A stretch of 58,595 nt of DNA from the NCBI GenBank assembly GCA_964603455.1, contig CAZRVL010000008.1:1-58595 (forward strand), written 5' to 3'. Under the pieces are notes generated by a model that had not been told where the DNA came from, ran no database searches, and was given only the letters and a program-made list of their open reading frames with translations. This stretch comes from Flemingiibacterium sp964603455 (GTDB lineage Bacteria; Bacillota; Clostridia; Oscillospirales; CAG-272). The translations under genes were made by a program, and so were the position numbers. Below are positions 17,183 through 25,872 of the stretch, one piece after another. Every line of letters begins with the position of its first letter. Position 1 is the stretch's first letter.

Positions 17183-19450
17183 ATGTTAAAATGGACACTC
17201 GGATATTCCGAAACTTTCGAAAAATATCCCGAAAGGACTATCGATATAACACCGTATATATCCGCTCCGGACACCCCCGGCGAGGCACAACTCATATGGC
17301 ACAAGGCAGGCAAGCTCCCCGATTACAATTTCGGCTCAAATGTGCTTGAATACCGTTCTTGCGAAGACCTTTTCTGGGTGTATTCCACTGAATTTGAAGT
17401 TGAAGACCGCGAAGGCTTTGAACCTGTAATACGCTTTGACTGCATCGACTACAGATACACGATAAAGATAGACGGAAAGATATACGCAGACGATGAGGGA
17501 ATGTTCACACCTGTCGAGATCGCGCTGAATGAATTTATCGGCAAAACTATAAAGCTCGACTGCATAATCCATCCCGTTCCGAAGGTCGAGGGAGTTCCTC
17601 AGTCACGTTCTCAGGCGCGTGAATCAGTCAAGCCGCCGGTATCCTACGGTTGGGACTGGCATCCGCGTCTGATACCGTCAGGACTCTCAGGAGCAGTAAA
17701 GCTGCTTTACCTTCCGAAAGACAGAGTTGATAACCTTGAGATCACATATGAGCTGAATGAAGAGCTTTCCGAGGTCAAGGTGAACATATCTTCTCTGCTG
17801 AAGAGCACTTCAAAGCGCACAGTCATCGCTTCTGTGATCGACGAAGACGGAAACACGGCAGCATCCGGCTCGCTCAAAGCCGCAGACGGTACACATCCCG
17901 CTTTTGAGCTTACCGTAAAGAATCCGAAGCTCTGGTGGTGTGCGCGTCAGGGAGATCAGTATCTGTATACTGTAAAAGTTGAGATCTTCAACGATGACGG
18001 CGAGCAGATATATGAGAGATCGAAGCTCGTCGGCTTCAGAAGAGTCAAGCTCGTTATGAACGAGAACAGCTGGGAGCGCGGTGTACCGATACCTCAGGGC
18101 GACAGTCCTTACACGATAATGCTCAACGGCAGAAAAATATTCGCAAAGGGCTCGAATTTTGTCAGCGCAGACATATTCTATTCAAAAGTTACCGCCGAAA
18201 ATTACGAACAGCTCATCAGCCTTGCACTCGGCGCAAACATGAATATATTCAGAATGTGGGGCGGCTCTCCTGTTCAGAAGGAAGAATTTTTTGAGCTTTG
18301 CGACAAGCTCGGAATGATGATATGGCAGGAATTTCCGCTCGCCTGCAACGACTATCCCGACAAGGCTCACTATCTCGAAATGCTCGAAAAGGAGGCTGTT
18401 TCGATAGTTAAACGACTCCGCGAGCATCCTTCCGTTGTACTCTGGTGCGGTGGAAACGAGCTGTTCAACAGCTGGTCTGGAATGTCGAATCAGTCACTCG
18501 CGCTGAGAGTTCTCGACCGCGTCACCCTGACATACGACAGATGGACTCCTTATATAATGACCTCTCCCGTATGCGGCGCAGCGCACGGTCCTTATGTAAA
18601 CATAATCGATGACAGCAACGGAACCGAAGCGATAACTCGAATGACCGAATCGGATCACACGGCATACACCGAATTCGGCTGCCCCGGACCTGCTCCGTAT
18701 GATTACCTAACGAAGTATATGACAAAAGATGATCTCGATTCGTTCTTCGGTCTTCAGCTTTTCGACAAAAACGGAAAGACGCACGGAGGACTTGCCGAAC
18801 TCGATGAATCGCTCAAGAATCCGTGGTTCTTGCATCACGCGATAAAAGCACACTATCCTTATGACACTTGGTTCAGAATAAACGAAATATACAGATATTT
18901 CCACAAGACCGAATCACTCGAAGAATGCTGTGAGCTGGGACAGATAATCCAGGGAGCGTGCTACAAGGTAATGTTCGAGCAGGCACGCTTAAAATGGGGA
19001 CGCACGGCAATGGCGATAAACTGGGATTACAACGAACCGTGGCCCTGCTTTGCCGGAAACTCGCTCATCGCATATCCGAATGTGATAAAGCCTGCATATT
19101 TCGATGTAAAGGCAGCTTTGCGCGACCGTAAGATGTCGATAAAGCTCGATCATCTGCGCTTTGCAGTCGATGAAGAGGCAGAGCTTGGAATCTATGTGTT
19201 GAACGATCTTCCCACAAAAATGAGCGGCTCTAAATATTCGGTATTACTCGAATATGATGATGAAAACGAAACAGTATCTGAGCTTATGAGCGGTCATTTT
19301 GATGATATAAAGCCGACATCGGTCACAAAAGTCGGAGTTTTGAATTTCAAAGTTCCGAAGGACATAAGCAAGACCTTCCGTCTTACGCTCAAATGCGAAA
19401 ACGACGAGCTTTCTGAAAGCTACACGATATTCAGAAAAGATCAGGAATAA
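17183..19450 (+). CDS. glycoside hydrolase family 2 beta-mannosidase-like protein
   Basis: This 755-residue enzyme has the GH2 layout: a sugar-binding jelly-roll (about 1-180), an Ig-like domain (about 180-295), a TIM barrel (about 300-620) and a C-terminal beta domain. The acid/base Glu426 lies in VLWCGGNE and the likely nucleophile Glu497 in YTEFG. FRMWGG and DKLGMMIWQEFPLACNDYP are typical of beta-mannosidases rather than beta-galactosidases. There is no signal peptide, so it should act inside the cell on imported oligosaccharides. It has a strong AAGGAGG ribosome site, stands alone between its own promoter and terminator, and is close to an orphan sugar-binding lipoprotein. Confidence 0.9.
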   Translation: MLKWTLGYSETFEKYPERTIDITPYISAPDTPGEAQLIWHKAGKLPDYNFGSNVLEYRSCEDLFWVYSTEFEVEDREGFEPVIRFDCIDYRYTIKIDGKIYADDEGMFTPVEIALNEFIGKTIKLDCIIHPVPKVEGVPQSRSQARESVKPPVSYGWDWHPRLIPSGLSGAVKLLYLPKDRVDNLEITYELNEELSEVKVNISSLLKSTSKRTVIASVIDEDGNTAASGSLKAADGTHPAFELTVKNPKLWWCARQGDQYLYTVKVEIFNDDGEQIYERSKLVGFRRVKLVMNENSWERGVPIPQGDSPYTIMLNGRKIFAKGSNFVSADIFYSKVTAENYEQLISLALGANMNIFRMWGGSPVQKEEFFELCDKLGMMIWQEFPLACNDYPDKAHYLEMLEKEAVSIVKRLREHPSVVLWCGGNELFNSWSGMSNQSLALRVLDRVTLTYDRWTPYIMTSPVCGAAHGPYVNIIDDSNGTEAITRMTESDHTAYTEFGCPGPAPYDYLTKYMTKDDLDSFFGLQLFDKNGKTHGGLAELDESLKNPWFLHHAIKAHYPYDTWFRINEIYRYFHKTESLEECCELGQIIQGACYKVMFEQARLKWGRTAMAINWDYNEPWPCFAGNSLIAYPNVIKPAYFDVKAALRDRKMSIKLDHLRFAVDEEAELGIYVLNDLPTKMSGSKYSVLLEYDDENETVSELMSGHFDDIKPTSVTKVGVLNFKVPKDISKTFRLTLKCENDELSESYTIFRKDQE

Positions 19451-19477
19451 TCTGACAGTTAAAATCAAACATAACTC

Positions 19478-19508
19478 AAAACCGCTTACACCAAATAAGC
19501 GGTTTTTT
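19478..19508 (+). terminator. terminator after GH2 gene
   Basis: AAAACCGCTTA (19478-19488) pairs with TAAGCGGTTTT (19496-19506) and is followed by more T. It isolates the GH2 gene from the capsule/lasso cluster. Confidence 0.9.
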
Positions 19509-19666
19509 GATTTGTAATAAACAGCATTTTACACATAAAAACTGCTGTATTGACGGTTAAAAAGTTCTGCACACACTAAAAGATGACATTTTGTTCAATT
19601 GCCGCAAAAAAAAATCAGCAAAATGTTAATTTTTTATGTCCGAGAAGAAATTTTGACCGATGTTTA

Positions 19667-19695
19667 TTGACAAACAATTCGAAATGTGCTATAAT
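19667..19695 (+). promoter_or_regulatory. consensus promoter of capsule/lasso cluster
   Basis: Perfect TTGACA (19667-19672), a 17-base spacer and perfect TATAAT (19690-19695). The transcript would start near 19702, leaving a leader of about 135 bases before the first gene in which I recognise no known riboswitch. No comparably strong promoter is seen until after 41.7 kb. The rest of the gene-free stretch 19509-19666 is AT-rich without recognised features. Confidence 0.85.
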
Positions 19696-19836
19696 TACTT
19701 TGCTTGAACAATAGGAATATTTTTGCAAATGTTTTTACCTTGCGAAAAATCAGCCGATAGTCGTACTTGATCGTCAGTAGTGTACACATATTTTATCTCA
19801 TTCGGTGGAATTGTTTTTAAGCTAAGGGGGTTACAA

Positions 19837-20553
19837 ATGAATACAAATGAACCGAACATTCATATCGGTGACATACTTTACAGTCTGCTCGATAATATTC
19901 TTTATATTATCATCGCGGCACTGCTTGGGGGGGTTGTCACTGCTGTTATGAGTCATCCGGTAACTACAACGACCTATTCGGCAACGTCTAAGATCTATCT
20001 CGCGTACACAGATGAAAGCTCATCGAACTACCAGAACATTAACGTTGCGAACAATCTTATTGGGGACTGCATAGCTTCATTTTCAAACACAGAGCTTCAC
20101 GAGATGGTCGGTGAAAGCTTGAAGCTGCAGTATGCGCCGATACAGCTAATGAGCATGGTATCGGTGTCTAACACACTTGACACACACATTTTGAACATAA
20201 CCGTGACATCCTCTAACTCCGCAGAGGAGGCTCAGCTGATCGCCAATACATACGCTGAGACCGCAGGAGAGTTCTTTGATGAAAAATTTAATTTCACAAA
20301 GACCACAATATTCGAATATGCGCCGCTTCCACAGGCTCGAAGCTATACACTCGGAAAGGTCGATCCGTTTCTCGGTGTTTTTGCCGGAATACTCATAGCC
20401 TGTGCAATTATCGTCATACGATCTATGACAGACGATCGTATACGTGTTCAGAGGGACATCGAAGAATGCTTCGGGATCGAAGTTCTCGGCATTATGACCG
20501 CTAATAAACAGTCTTTTAAGGCAGGAAAAATCAAGAATGAAGATCACTGTTAA
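19837..20553 (+). CDS. Wzz/CapA-type chain-length and kinase-activator protein
   Basis: This 238-residue membrane protein belongs to the polysaccharide co-polymerase type (YveK/CapA/CpsC). It has a first membrane helix near residues 18-38, an extracytoplasmic domain starting TYSATSKIYL and a second helix near 185-205 after PQARSYTLG.VDP, the usual proline-rich entry. It should set polymer length and activate the BY-kinase encoded next. The start at 19837 is chosen because AAGGGGG lies 7 bases before it; an earlier in-frame start at 19780 lacks a ribosome site. It overlaps the kinase gene by 17 bases. Confidence 0.88.
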   Translation: MNTNEPNIHIGDILYSLLDNILYIIIAALLGGVVTAVMSHPVTTTTYSATSKIYLAYTDESSSNYQNINVANNLIGDCIASFSNTELHEMVGESLKLQYAPIQLMSMVSVSNTLDTHILNITVTSSNSAEEAQLIANTYAETAGEFFDEKFNFTKTTIFEYAPLPQARSYTLGKVDPFLGVFAGILIACAIIVIRSMTDDRIRVQRDIEECFGIEVLGIMTANKQSFKAGKIKNEDHC

Positions 20554-21196
20554 AAAGCTGTTAAATATTGATAATGCCGCAAAAAATCAACTGTGTACGA
20601 TCACTTCGAACCTTCTCTTTCGCAGAAATGATAAAAAGATAATCGCCGTTTCGAGCTGTGACGTCGGAAACGGAAAAACTTTTACCGCTCTGCATATAGC
20701 ATATGCTTTGGCTCAAGGCGGCTTCAAAGCTGTGATCGCAACAGATAATGACGAGGGTATATTCAATGCTCCAAGCTGCAAGGGTCAGATGTATAAGATT
20801 TTCGGTACGGATATGGAAAATCTTGACATAGCCTTGTCGAATGAGCTTTTTAAGGTTGATACTCTCGCGTTAAAAACAGATAGAATTTCGCAAATGCTCG
20901 AAGACTTGTCGTGCGAATATGATTTTATCTTTGTTGACACTCCGGCTGCACTTGTCAATGCGAACGCGGCGAAGATCGCGAGCCTTTGTGATGGAGTCAT
21001 TTTGGTCGCGGAATACAATCGAACGACAAAGCGCGATATTCGAAATCTGATCGACATATTTTCAAATAAAGCCGGCTGCGATATTCTGGGATGTATAATA
21101 AACAAGGTGCGCTTCGACCGCATACAGACAAAAAAAGAATATCGTACATATTACACTTCGTTTTTAAAAAGGCTGTTTAAAAAATGGAAAAACTGA
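20537..21196 (+). CDS. CapB/CpsD-type tyrosine kinase (BY-kinase)
   Basis: This 219-residue P-loop protein matches bacterial tyrosine kinases that partner Wzz-type proteins. The Walker A-like segment is SSCDVGNGKT at residues 39-48 and Walker B is FIFVDTP at 130-136. The A' motif region reads VIATDNDEG at 66-74 rather than the usual LLIDADxRxP, so it departs from the consensus. Four tyrosines lie in the last 30 residues (KEYRTYY and nearby), a modest version of the C-terminal Tyr cluster. It overlaps the genes on both sides, indicating tight coupling. It probably controls polymer assembly; activity on other proteins cannot be excluded. Confidence 0.82.
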   Translation: MKITVKKLLNIDNAAKNQLCTITSNLLFRRNDKKIIAVSSCDVGNGKTFTALHIAYALAQGGFKAVIATDNDEGIFNAPSCKGQMYKIFGTDMENLDIALSNELFKVDTLALKTDRISQMLEDLSCEYDFIFVDTPAALVNANAAKIASLCDGVILVAEYNRTTKRDIRNLIDIFSNKAGCDILGCIINKVRFDRIQTKKEYRTYYTSFLKRLFKKWKN

Positions 21197-22866
21197 TCAA
21201 AAAGAACACGGTCAAATGGATATTCAAAAAGACCAAGCACCGCATTCCCGCGATCCTGTTTCTTGCCGCGACTACGATAGTCAGCGCATATCTCGGAGTC
21301 AGATTTGCGCTCGTCACGAAGCAGTTAGTCGATGCCGCAACGTCAAAAAACGTAAATATGCTGCTTGACGGCTGCCTTCTGCTCGTAATATTCATACTCA
21401 TCCGAACCGGCTGCTCGGTACTCGGCATACATTTGCAGGAACGCCTTAGCGCAGGCATGGATCGCGACATCAAGCAGGACATACTTCACTCGGTGCTAAA
21501 CGGAGATTATGCCTCGATCTCAAAATATCACAGCGGTGATATTATCGTCAGAATAAATTCGGACGCATCGAGGGTCTATTCCGGAATATTGTCGCTTGTA
21601 GCTTCGGCGACTGGACTTATCACAAGTCTTTCGACTGCTGTGACCTATTTAACAGATCTTGCACCGCAATTCACGCTGATATTGGTCTGTCTCAGTATAG
21701 TGATGGCATTTTTAACGCTGCTGATACAGAGAAAAATGAAGCAGCTTCAACTCCGTGCCGCCGCTGAAAACGGCAAAGTTACCGGCTTCATGCAAGAAGC
21801 GATCAGCAAGCTGCTCATGATACAGGCTCTCGATATAGCACCCGAAATAGAAAAGAAATCCGACAAACTGCTCGAAGAACGTTGGAAGGTATACCGTGAG
21901 CGAAAAAATCTGAACATCATTACGAGCATAGCTTCAAGCATACTCGCCTATATCGGAAGCTTCACAGCATTTCTCTGGTGTTCGTTTCAGCTTTTAAACG
22001 GAAGGATGACATTCGGATCACTTACAGCAACGACTCAGCTTTCTTCTCAGCTGCAAGGACCGCTACTGAGCCTTCCGAAATTGATACCGCAGTTTATCTC
22101 GATAACAACTGCCGCCGAAAGATTGATCGAGCTTGAAGAGATCGACAAACAGCCAAGCTCGAACGTTGCCGAATGCCAACGGCTCTATGATGAGATGGAC
22201 AGCATTGAGGCGGAAAATATAAATTTTTCATACGGGCATGACAACGTGCTTGAAAATATATCATTTTCAATACCAAAGGGCGAGATGACAGTTATAATGG
22301 GAGTCTCAGGCGCGGGAAAAAGCACGATATTAAAGCTCTTGCTCGGTATTTATAAAGTCTCGGACGGAAAGCTTTCGATAGCTTCAAAAGGCAAAAAAAC
22401 TTCAATATCACGCGAAACTAGACGTATGTTCACCTATGCTCCGCAGGGAAATCTACTGCTGAGCGGAACGCTTCGCGAAAATCTGCTGCTTATAAATCCT
22501 ACGGCAAGTCAAGAAGAACTTGAACGCGCATTATATATCGCCGCGATGGACGAATATGTTTCATCACTGCCGAATGGACTTGACACAAAGATCGGCGAAA
22601 ACGGTGCAGGACTTTCGGAGGGTCAGGCACAGCGTTTATCACTCGCTCGCGCAGTTCTGAGCGATGCTCCGATATTACTGCTCGATGAAGTCACTTCATC
22701 ACTCGATGCAGAGACCGAAAAGGTCGTATTAAAACGCATTTCCGAACTATCGGACAAAACCTGTATTGCCGTTACACATCGTTCCGCGATACTCGATATT
22801 GCCGACAACAAATTATCGCTCACGCAAAACGGTGCGGAGCTTATATCACTAAAGGGGAAAATTTAA
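21184..22866 (+). CDS. ABC exporter, fused membrane and ATPase domains
   Basis: This 560-residue half-transporter has six membrane helices in about residues 20-310 and an ATPase domain with Walker A GVSGAGKST at 373-381, signature LSEGQ at 477-481 and Walker B ILLLDE at 497-502. There is no N-terminal C39 peptidase domain, so it does not remove leaders itself. Its place directly before the lasso nucleotidyltransferase and precursor genes makes it the likely lasso-peptide exporter and self-immunity pump (the D protein of such clusters). A polysaccharide role is less likely because Wzx is present. It overlaps the BY-kinase gene by 13 bases. Confidence 0.88.
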   Translation: MEKLIKKNTVKWIFKKTKHRIPAILFLAATTIVSAYLGVRFALVTKQLVDAATSKNVNMLLDGCLLLVIFILIRTGCSVLGIHLQERLSAGMDRDIKQDILHSVLNGDYASISKYHSGDIIVRINSDASRVYSGILSLVASATGLITSLSTAVTYLTDLAPQFTLILVCLSIVMAFLTLLIQRKMKQLQLRAAAENGKVTGFMQEAISKLLMIQALDIAPEIEKKSDKLLEERWKVYRERKNLNIITSIASSILAYIGSFTAFLWCSFQLLNGRMTFGSLTATTQLSSQLQGPLLSLPKLIPQFISITTAAERLIELEEIDKQPSSNVAECQRLYDEMDSIEAENINFSYGHDNVLENISFSIPKGEMTVIMGVSGAGKSTILKLLLGIYKVSDGKLSIASKGKKTSISRETRRMFTYAPQGNLLLSGTLRENLLLINPTASQEELERALYIAAMDEYVSSLPNGLDTKIGENGAGLSEGQAQRLSLARAVLSDAPILLLDEVTSSLDAETEKVVLKRISELSDKTCIAVTHRSAILDIADNKLSLTQNGAELISLKGKI

Positions 22867-22923
22867 TTCAGCTGAAAAACTCTCAACATGAGCAGCCGTA
22901 ATTGTCATAATTTAAGGGGTATT

Positions 22924-24171
22924 ATGAAAAACTGCTACATATCGTATCTGTCCACAGCTTCTGAAATGGATATGGTACTTTCTCTCGCGCTGAAGAAACA
23001 AAACATCGAATACAATGAAAATATCGACTGGATTACCTTCGACCGTCTTGCACGCGGAAACGGTCTGGTCGGACTTATACAGTCCAATGTCGATAAGCCT
23101 TACGAATACTATCAAAAAATTAAAGAACAGCCGTGCATAACAGCTTATCGCCGTGAGCAGCAGCTGCGCCTTTCGCATACAATGCGCCAGATAAAGGTAT
23201 TGGTCGAGATAATGTCGATATTCGAAACGAGGAATATTCGTGCATTATCGTTGAAAGGTCCTCTGCTTGGAACAGAGCTTTACGGTGATCCGTCGCTCAG
23301 ATGCTCAGTAGATCTGGATATTCTCGTCGAACCTGAAGGATTTGAGCTTGCGGCGGACGAACTGTTGGCTGTCGGCTACGACCTGTACACAACGAAAAAA
23401 ACTATATTTGACACATCCGAAAAGCGAAGTGCAGCACGCGGAATCGAACGAGACAAGGAGGAAAAGCACAAGGTCTTCCTCAAAAAAGATCTGCGTATTG
23501 AGCTGCATCGAGAAGCCGACACACATTGGAAAATGTCCTTCGAGGAGCTTTGGGAGCACCGCTATGAAAAGAAGCTGCTCGGAAATACTGTTTACTGTAT
23601 GGGGCGATATGACGAGCTTGCCTACCTTATATGCCACGCTGCCGGACACGGATTTTATCGGATAAGCTGGCTAATTGAAATATTTATACTTTTGTCGAGA
23701 GCTGACATATCCATCGATGAGCTTTATCGTCATATGAAGAAGCTTGGAGTCGGTATGCTGCTGTTTGCAGCACTCGCTCTTATATTTCAAATATCAGCAA
23801 TACCTGCAAAGGATATAAAAACCGAAAACTTCGCTTTTGAGCGTAGTAATAATCATGTGATCGTTTCATATGACAGCTCTGTCAAAAATGATGTGCGACT
23901 CGGGATAAGGCTCGCCGATGCCGCCGGAAAAAGAATATCGCATCAGACCGACAATAAAATTCCGTCTGACAAAAGATACACTTCCCTTCTTCCGAGATAC
24001 GGAAGAGCACAGAGCCGTTTTGCATATATCATAGCTGTATTAACACCCTGTGAGGCGGATCTCGAACTTATCGATCTTCCGGACAGCTTGTTTTTCCTAT
24101 ACTATATCATTCGCCCATTCTACAAATTATGGCGGATGACACCATTTTATCATGCGGATAATCAGTCTTGA
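22924..24171 (+). CDS. NTP_transf_5-family nucleotidyltransferase (lasso tailoring)
   Basis: This 415-residue protein carries the segment LKGPLLGTELYGDPSLR near residues 110-126 followed by SVDLDILV (Asp130, Asp132), the pattern of the nucleotidyltransferase family commonly found in Firmicute lasso clusters. In pseudomycoidin biosynthesis a protein of this type was reported to add sugar to the phosphorylated lasso peptide (from memory). Here it sits between the exporter and precursor genes. The start at 22924 has AAGGGGT just upstream; the frame is open 12 codons further back but without a ribosome site. The substrate is inferred, not shown. Confidence 0.8.
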   Translation: MKNCYISYLSTASEMDMVLSLALKKQNIEYNENIDWITFDRLARGNGLVGLIQSNVDKPYEYYQKIKEQPCITAYRREQQLRLSHTMRQIKVLVEIMSIFETRNIRALSLKGPLLGTELYGDPSLRCSVDLDILVEPEGFELAADELLAVGYDLYTTKKTIFDTSEKRSAARGIERDKEEKHKVFLKKDLRIELHREADTHWKMSFEELWEHRYEKKLLGNTVYCMGRYDELAYLICHAAGHGFYRISWLIEIFILLSRADISIDELYRHMKKLGVGMLLFAALALIFQISAIPAKDIKTENFAFERSNNHVIVSYDSSVKNDVRLGIRLADAAGKRISHQTDNKIPSDKRYTSLLPRYGRAQSRFAYIIAVLTPCEADLELIDLPDSLFFLYYIIRPFYKLWRMTPFYHADNQS

Positions 24172-24248
24172 CATAGGAATCGTGTCGGACTGTTATTCGG
24201 TCAGAGTGATCTGATCTATAAATATAAATTATAAGGGAGAAAAACGTT

Positions 24249-24485
24249 ATGAAAACATGGACAACACCTATCATCCATATTCTCGACATCGCTGATACGA
24301 AAAATGGAACTACACCGGCTACATATGAATCCGATTACGCAGGTCATATGGTAATCGATGGCATACAGTACTGCGTCGTATCCGGCTTCGTCTATCTATA
24401 TGAATCGGGTTCGGGAGACACAACCAAGCCCTGCAAGCCTTACTACGTCAACGAAAACGGTGAGTACATCTACTACGAAGGCTAA
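24249..24485 (+). CDS. putative lasso peptide precursor with long tail
   Basis: This 78-residue peptide lies between the nucleotidyltransferase and kinase genes, with an AAGGGAG ribosome site. Its leader MKTWTTPIIHILDIADTK matches paeninodin-type leaders: aromatic W4, P7, L12-D13 and T17 at the expected -2 position, with the same W-to-T spacing. The core would start at Asn19; NGTTPATYE places Glu27 at ring position 9, suiting an N-terminal macrolactam. If cleavage is one residue later, Gly20-Glu27 gives an 8-residue ring. The remaining tail of about 51 residues is very long for a lasso peptide, has Cys42 and Cys62, and the core holds ten tyrosines. It ends EYIYYEG, without a terminal Ser. The tail may be trimmed or disulfide-linked. 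Confidence 0.82.
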   Translation: MKTWTTPIIHILDIADTKNGTTPATYESDYAGHMVIDGIQYCVVSGFVYLYESGSGDTTKPCKPYYVNENGEYIYYEG

Positions 24486-24586
24486 GCTTCATCTCGGCGC
24501 ATGACACTTTCCGCTGGGCATACCGTAATAAATAATTGATTCCGTTATCTTAAAACTGTATCACAGCGAAAAATACAGGTCAGCGC

Positions 24587-24620
24587 ACAGCTCATCCGAT
24601 ATATCATTCGGATGAGCTGT
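24587..24620 (+). terminator. hairpin after precursor gene (attenuator)
   Basis: A perfect 13-base stem (ACAGCTCATCCGA at 24587-24599 with 24608-24620) and an 8-base loop are followed by ATTTAAAAAT rather than a clean T run. It probably acts as a leaky terminator or mRNA-stabilising end, giving more precursor than enzyme transcript. The remainder of 24486-24667 shows no gene. Confidence 0.65.
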
Positions 24621-24667
24621 ATTTAAAAATGTATGCGGCATAGAGCTGCAATATATTAGGGGGTAAT

Positions 24668-25564
24668 ATGATATACAAAGCCTTCGGGGCATATCTGTCA
24701 TCCGACACTCTGCTCTCGCAGATACCTTGTGTCGAAAATGACTGTGTGGCTTCCGATATTAGCGTGACCGCAGGCGATCTCACCGCGTTTCATGAGCGGC
24801 TTCCTGAAAATGTACACTGTCTTTTCAGGAAAAACGAATTTTATTTTGAAATGCCGGGTGTAGGAAGATTTTTACAGCTGAACGGCAGCAGGATAATATA
24901 CGATCCTGATAAAAGAGCTTCGAACGAGCTGCTGAGTGCCTATATTCTCGGACCTTGCATTGGAGCGATACTCCATCAACGGCAGCTGTATCCGTTTCAC
25001 GGAAGCTGTGTTTCGAATCAAAACCGTTCGATACTGATCTGCGGAGATTCGGGTGCGGGAAAAAGCACTCTCGCGGCGAAATTCATTCAAAACGGATGGA
25101 AGCTTTTGACAGACGACATTGCCGTTGTCGATATTAAAGACAATATGACTATTGCATATCCGAGCTATCCTTCGCAGAAATTATGGCAGGATTCGCTCGA
25201 TCTTTATAGGGGAAAAGGAAGCATACATTCGCTGTATGCACGTGAAAAGGGGATAAAATTCGGCGTAAGTGTAGCCGAAGATTTCTGCGATACACCTTCG
25301 CAGCTTACACTTATCATATATCTGAGTGCTGAGGACAGACCTTGCAGCATTTCAGAGACAAACGACATTCAAAAGATAAAATGTCTGATGGATAATATTT
25401 ACAATGCGTTCATGATATTGCCGGATGAAAAGGGGATATGCTTCAAACGCTGCACAGAAATTGCGGCACGCGTGCCGATGGTGCATTTGATACGCGAAAA
25501 CGGCATCCAGAGCGCTGACAAACTATTCGATATGATAGTTTCGTATAAGGGGGAAAATTTATGA
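24668..25564 (+). CDS. HPr-kinase-like lasso peptide kinase (PadeK type)
   Basis: This 298-residue protein resembles the C-terminal catalytic domain of HPr kinase/phosphorylase. It has HGSCVS at residues 111-116, Walker A GDSGAGKST at 126-134 and KLLTDDIAVVD with Asp149-Asp150. It is not a true HPrK, because the N-terminal half is unrelated and it lies inside the lasso gene set. Relatives in paeninodin-type clusters phosphorylate the C-terminal Ser of the precursor; here the precursor ends in Gly, so the target residue is unclear. AGGGGGT precedes the ATG, and the stop overlaps the B1 start by four bases. Confidence 0.86.
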   Translation: MIYKAFGAYLSSDTLLSQIPCVENDCVASDISVTAGDLTAFHERLPENVHCLFRKNEFYFEMPGVGRFLQLNGSRIIYDPDKRASNELLSAYILGPCIGAILHQRQLYPFHGSCVSNQNRSILICGDSGAGKSTLAAKFIQNGWKLLTDDIAVVDIKDNMTIAYPSYPSQKLWQDSLDLYRGKGSIHSLYAREKGIKFGVSVAEDFCDTPSQLTLIIYLSAEDRPCSISETNDIQKIKCLMDNIYNAFMILPDEKGICFKRCTEIAARVPMVHLIRENGIQSADKLFDMIVSYKGENL

Positions 25565-25851
25565 CATTAACAACGATCATAAAACGCAAGGACGGCATAA
25601 TGGCAGCCGATATGAACGGTTCTGCCGTAATGATGGACATTGAAAGCGGAAAATACTACAATCTCGGTGCGGTCGGAAAAAGCATATGGCAGATAATCGA
25701 AGAGCCGACAGCGATAGAAAGCTTGATAAATAAGCTAACAGAAGAATATGATGTGACGTATGAACGATGCAAAAACGAAACGATGGCTTTTCTCGAACAG
25801 CTCGTTTCGTTCGGTCTGATTTCGAAAGAAAACGACAGTATATCGCAGTAA
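25561..25851 (+). CDS. lasso peptide B1 protein (PqqD-like leader-binding domain)
   Basis: This 96-residue protein has the PqqD/RRE pattern: GSAVMMDIESGKYYNLGAVG near residues 20-39, SIWQIIEEP, then a helix ending in FLEQLVSFGLI. As a discrete RiPP recognition element it binds the precursor leader and presents it to the B2 protease and the cyclase. It overlaps the kinase gene (ATGA) and is followed after 21 bases by the cyclase gene, the usual K-B1-C-B2 order of paeninodin-like clusters. Confidence 0.92.
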   Translation: MTLTTIIKRKDGIMAADMNGSAVMMDIESGKYYNLGAVGKSIWQIIEEPTAIESLINKLTEEYDVTYERCKNETMAFLEQLVSFGLISKENDSISQ

Positions 25852-25872
25852 TATTGCAGAAAGAGGCGTAAT

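Noticed and set aside
24486..24667. A second lasso precursor in the gap after the first
   Set aside because: Only a 12-codon frame (MTLSAGHTVINN) is present and it has no leader motif; the gap is accounted for by the hairpin.
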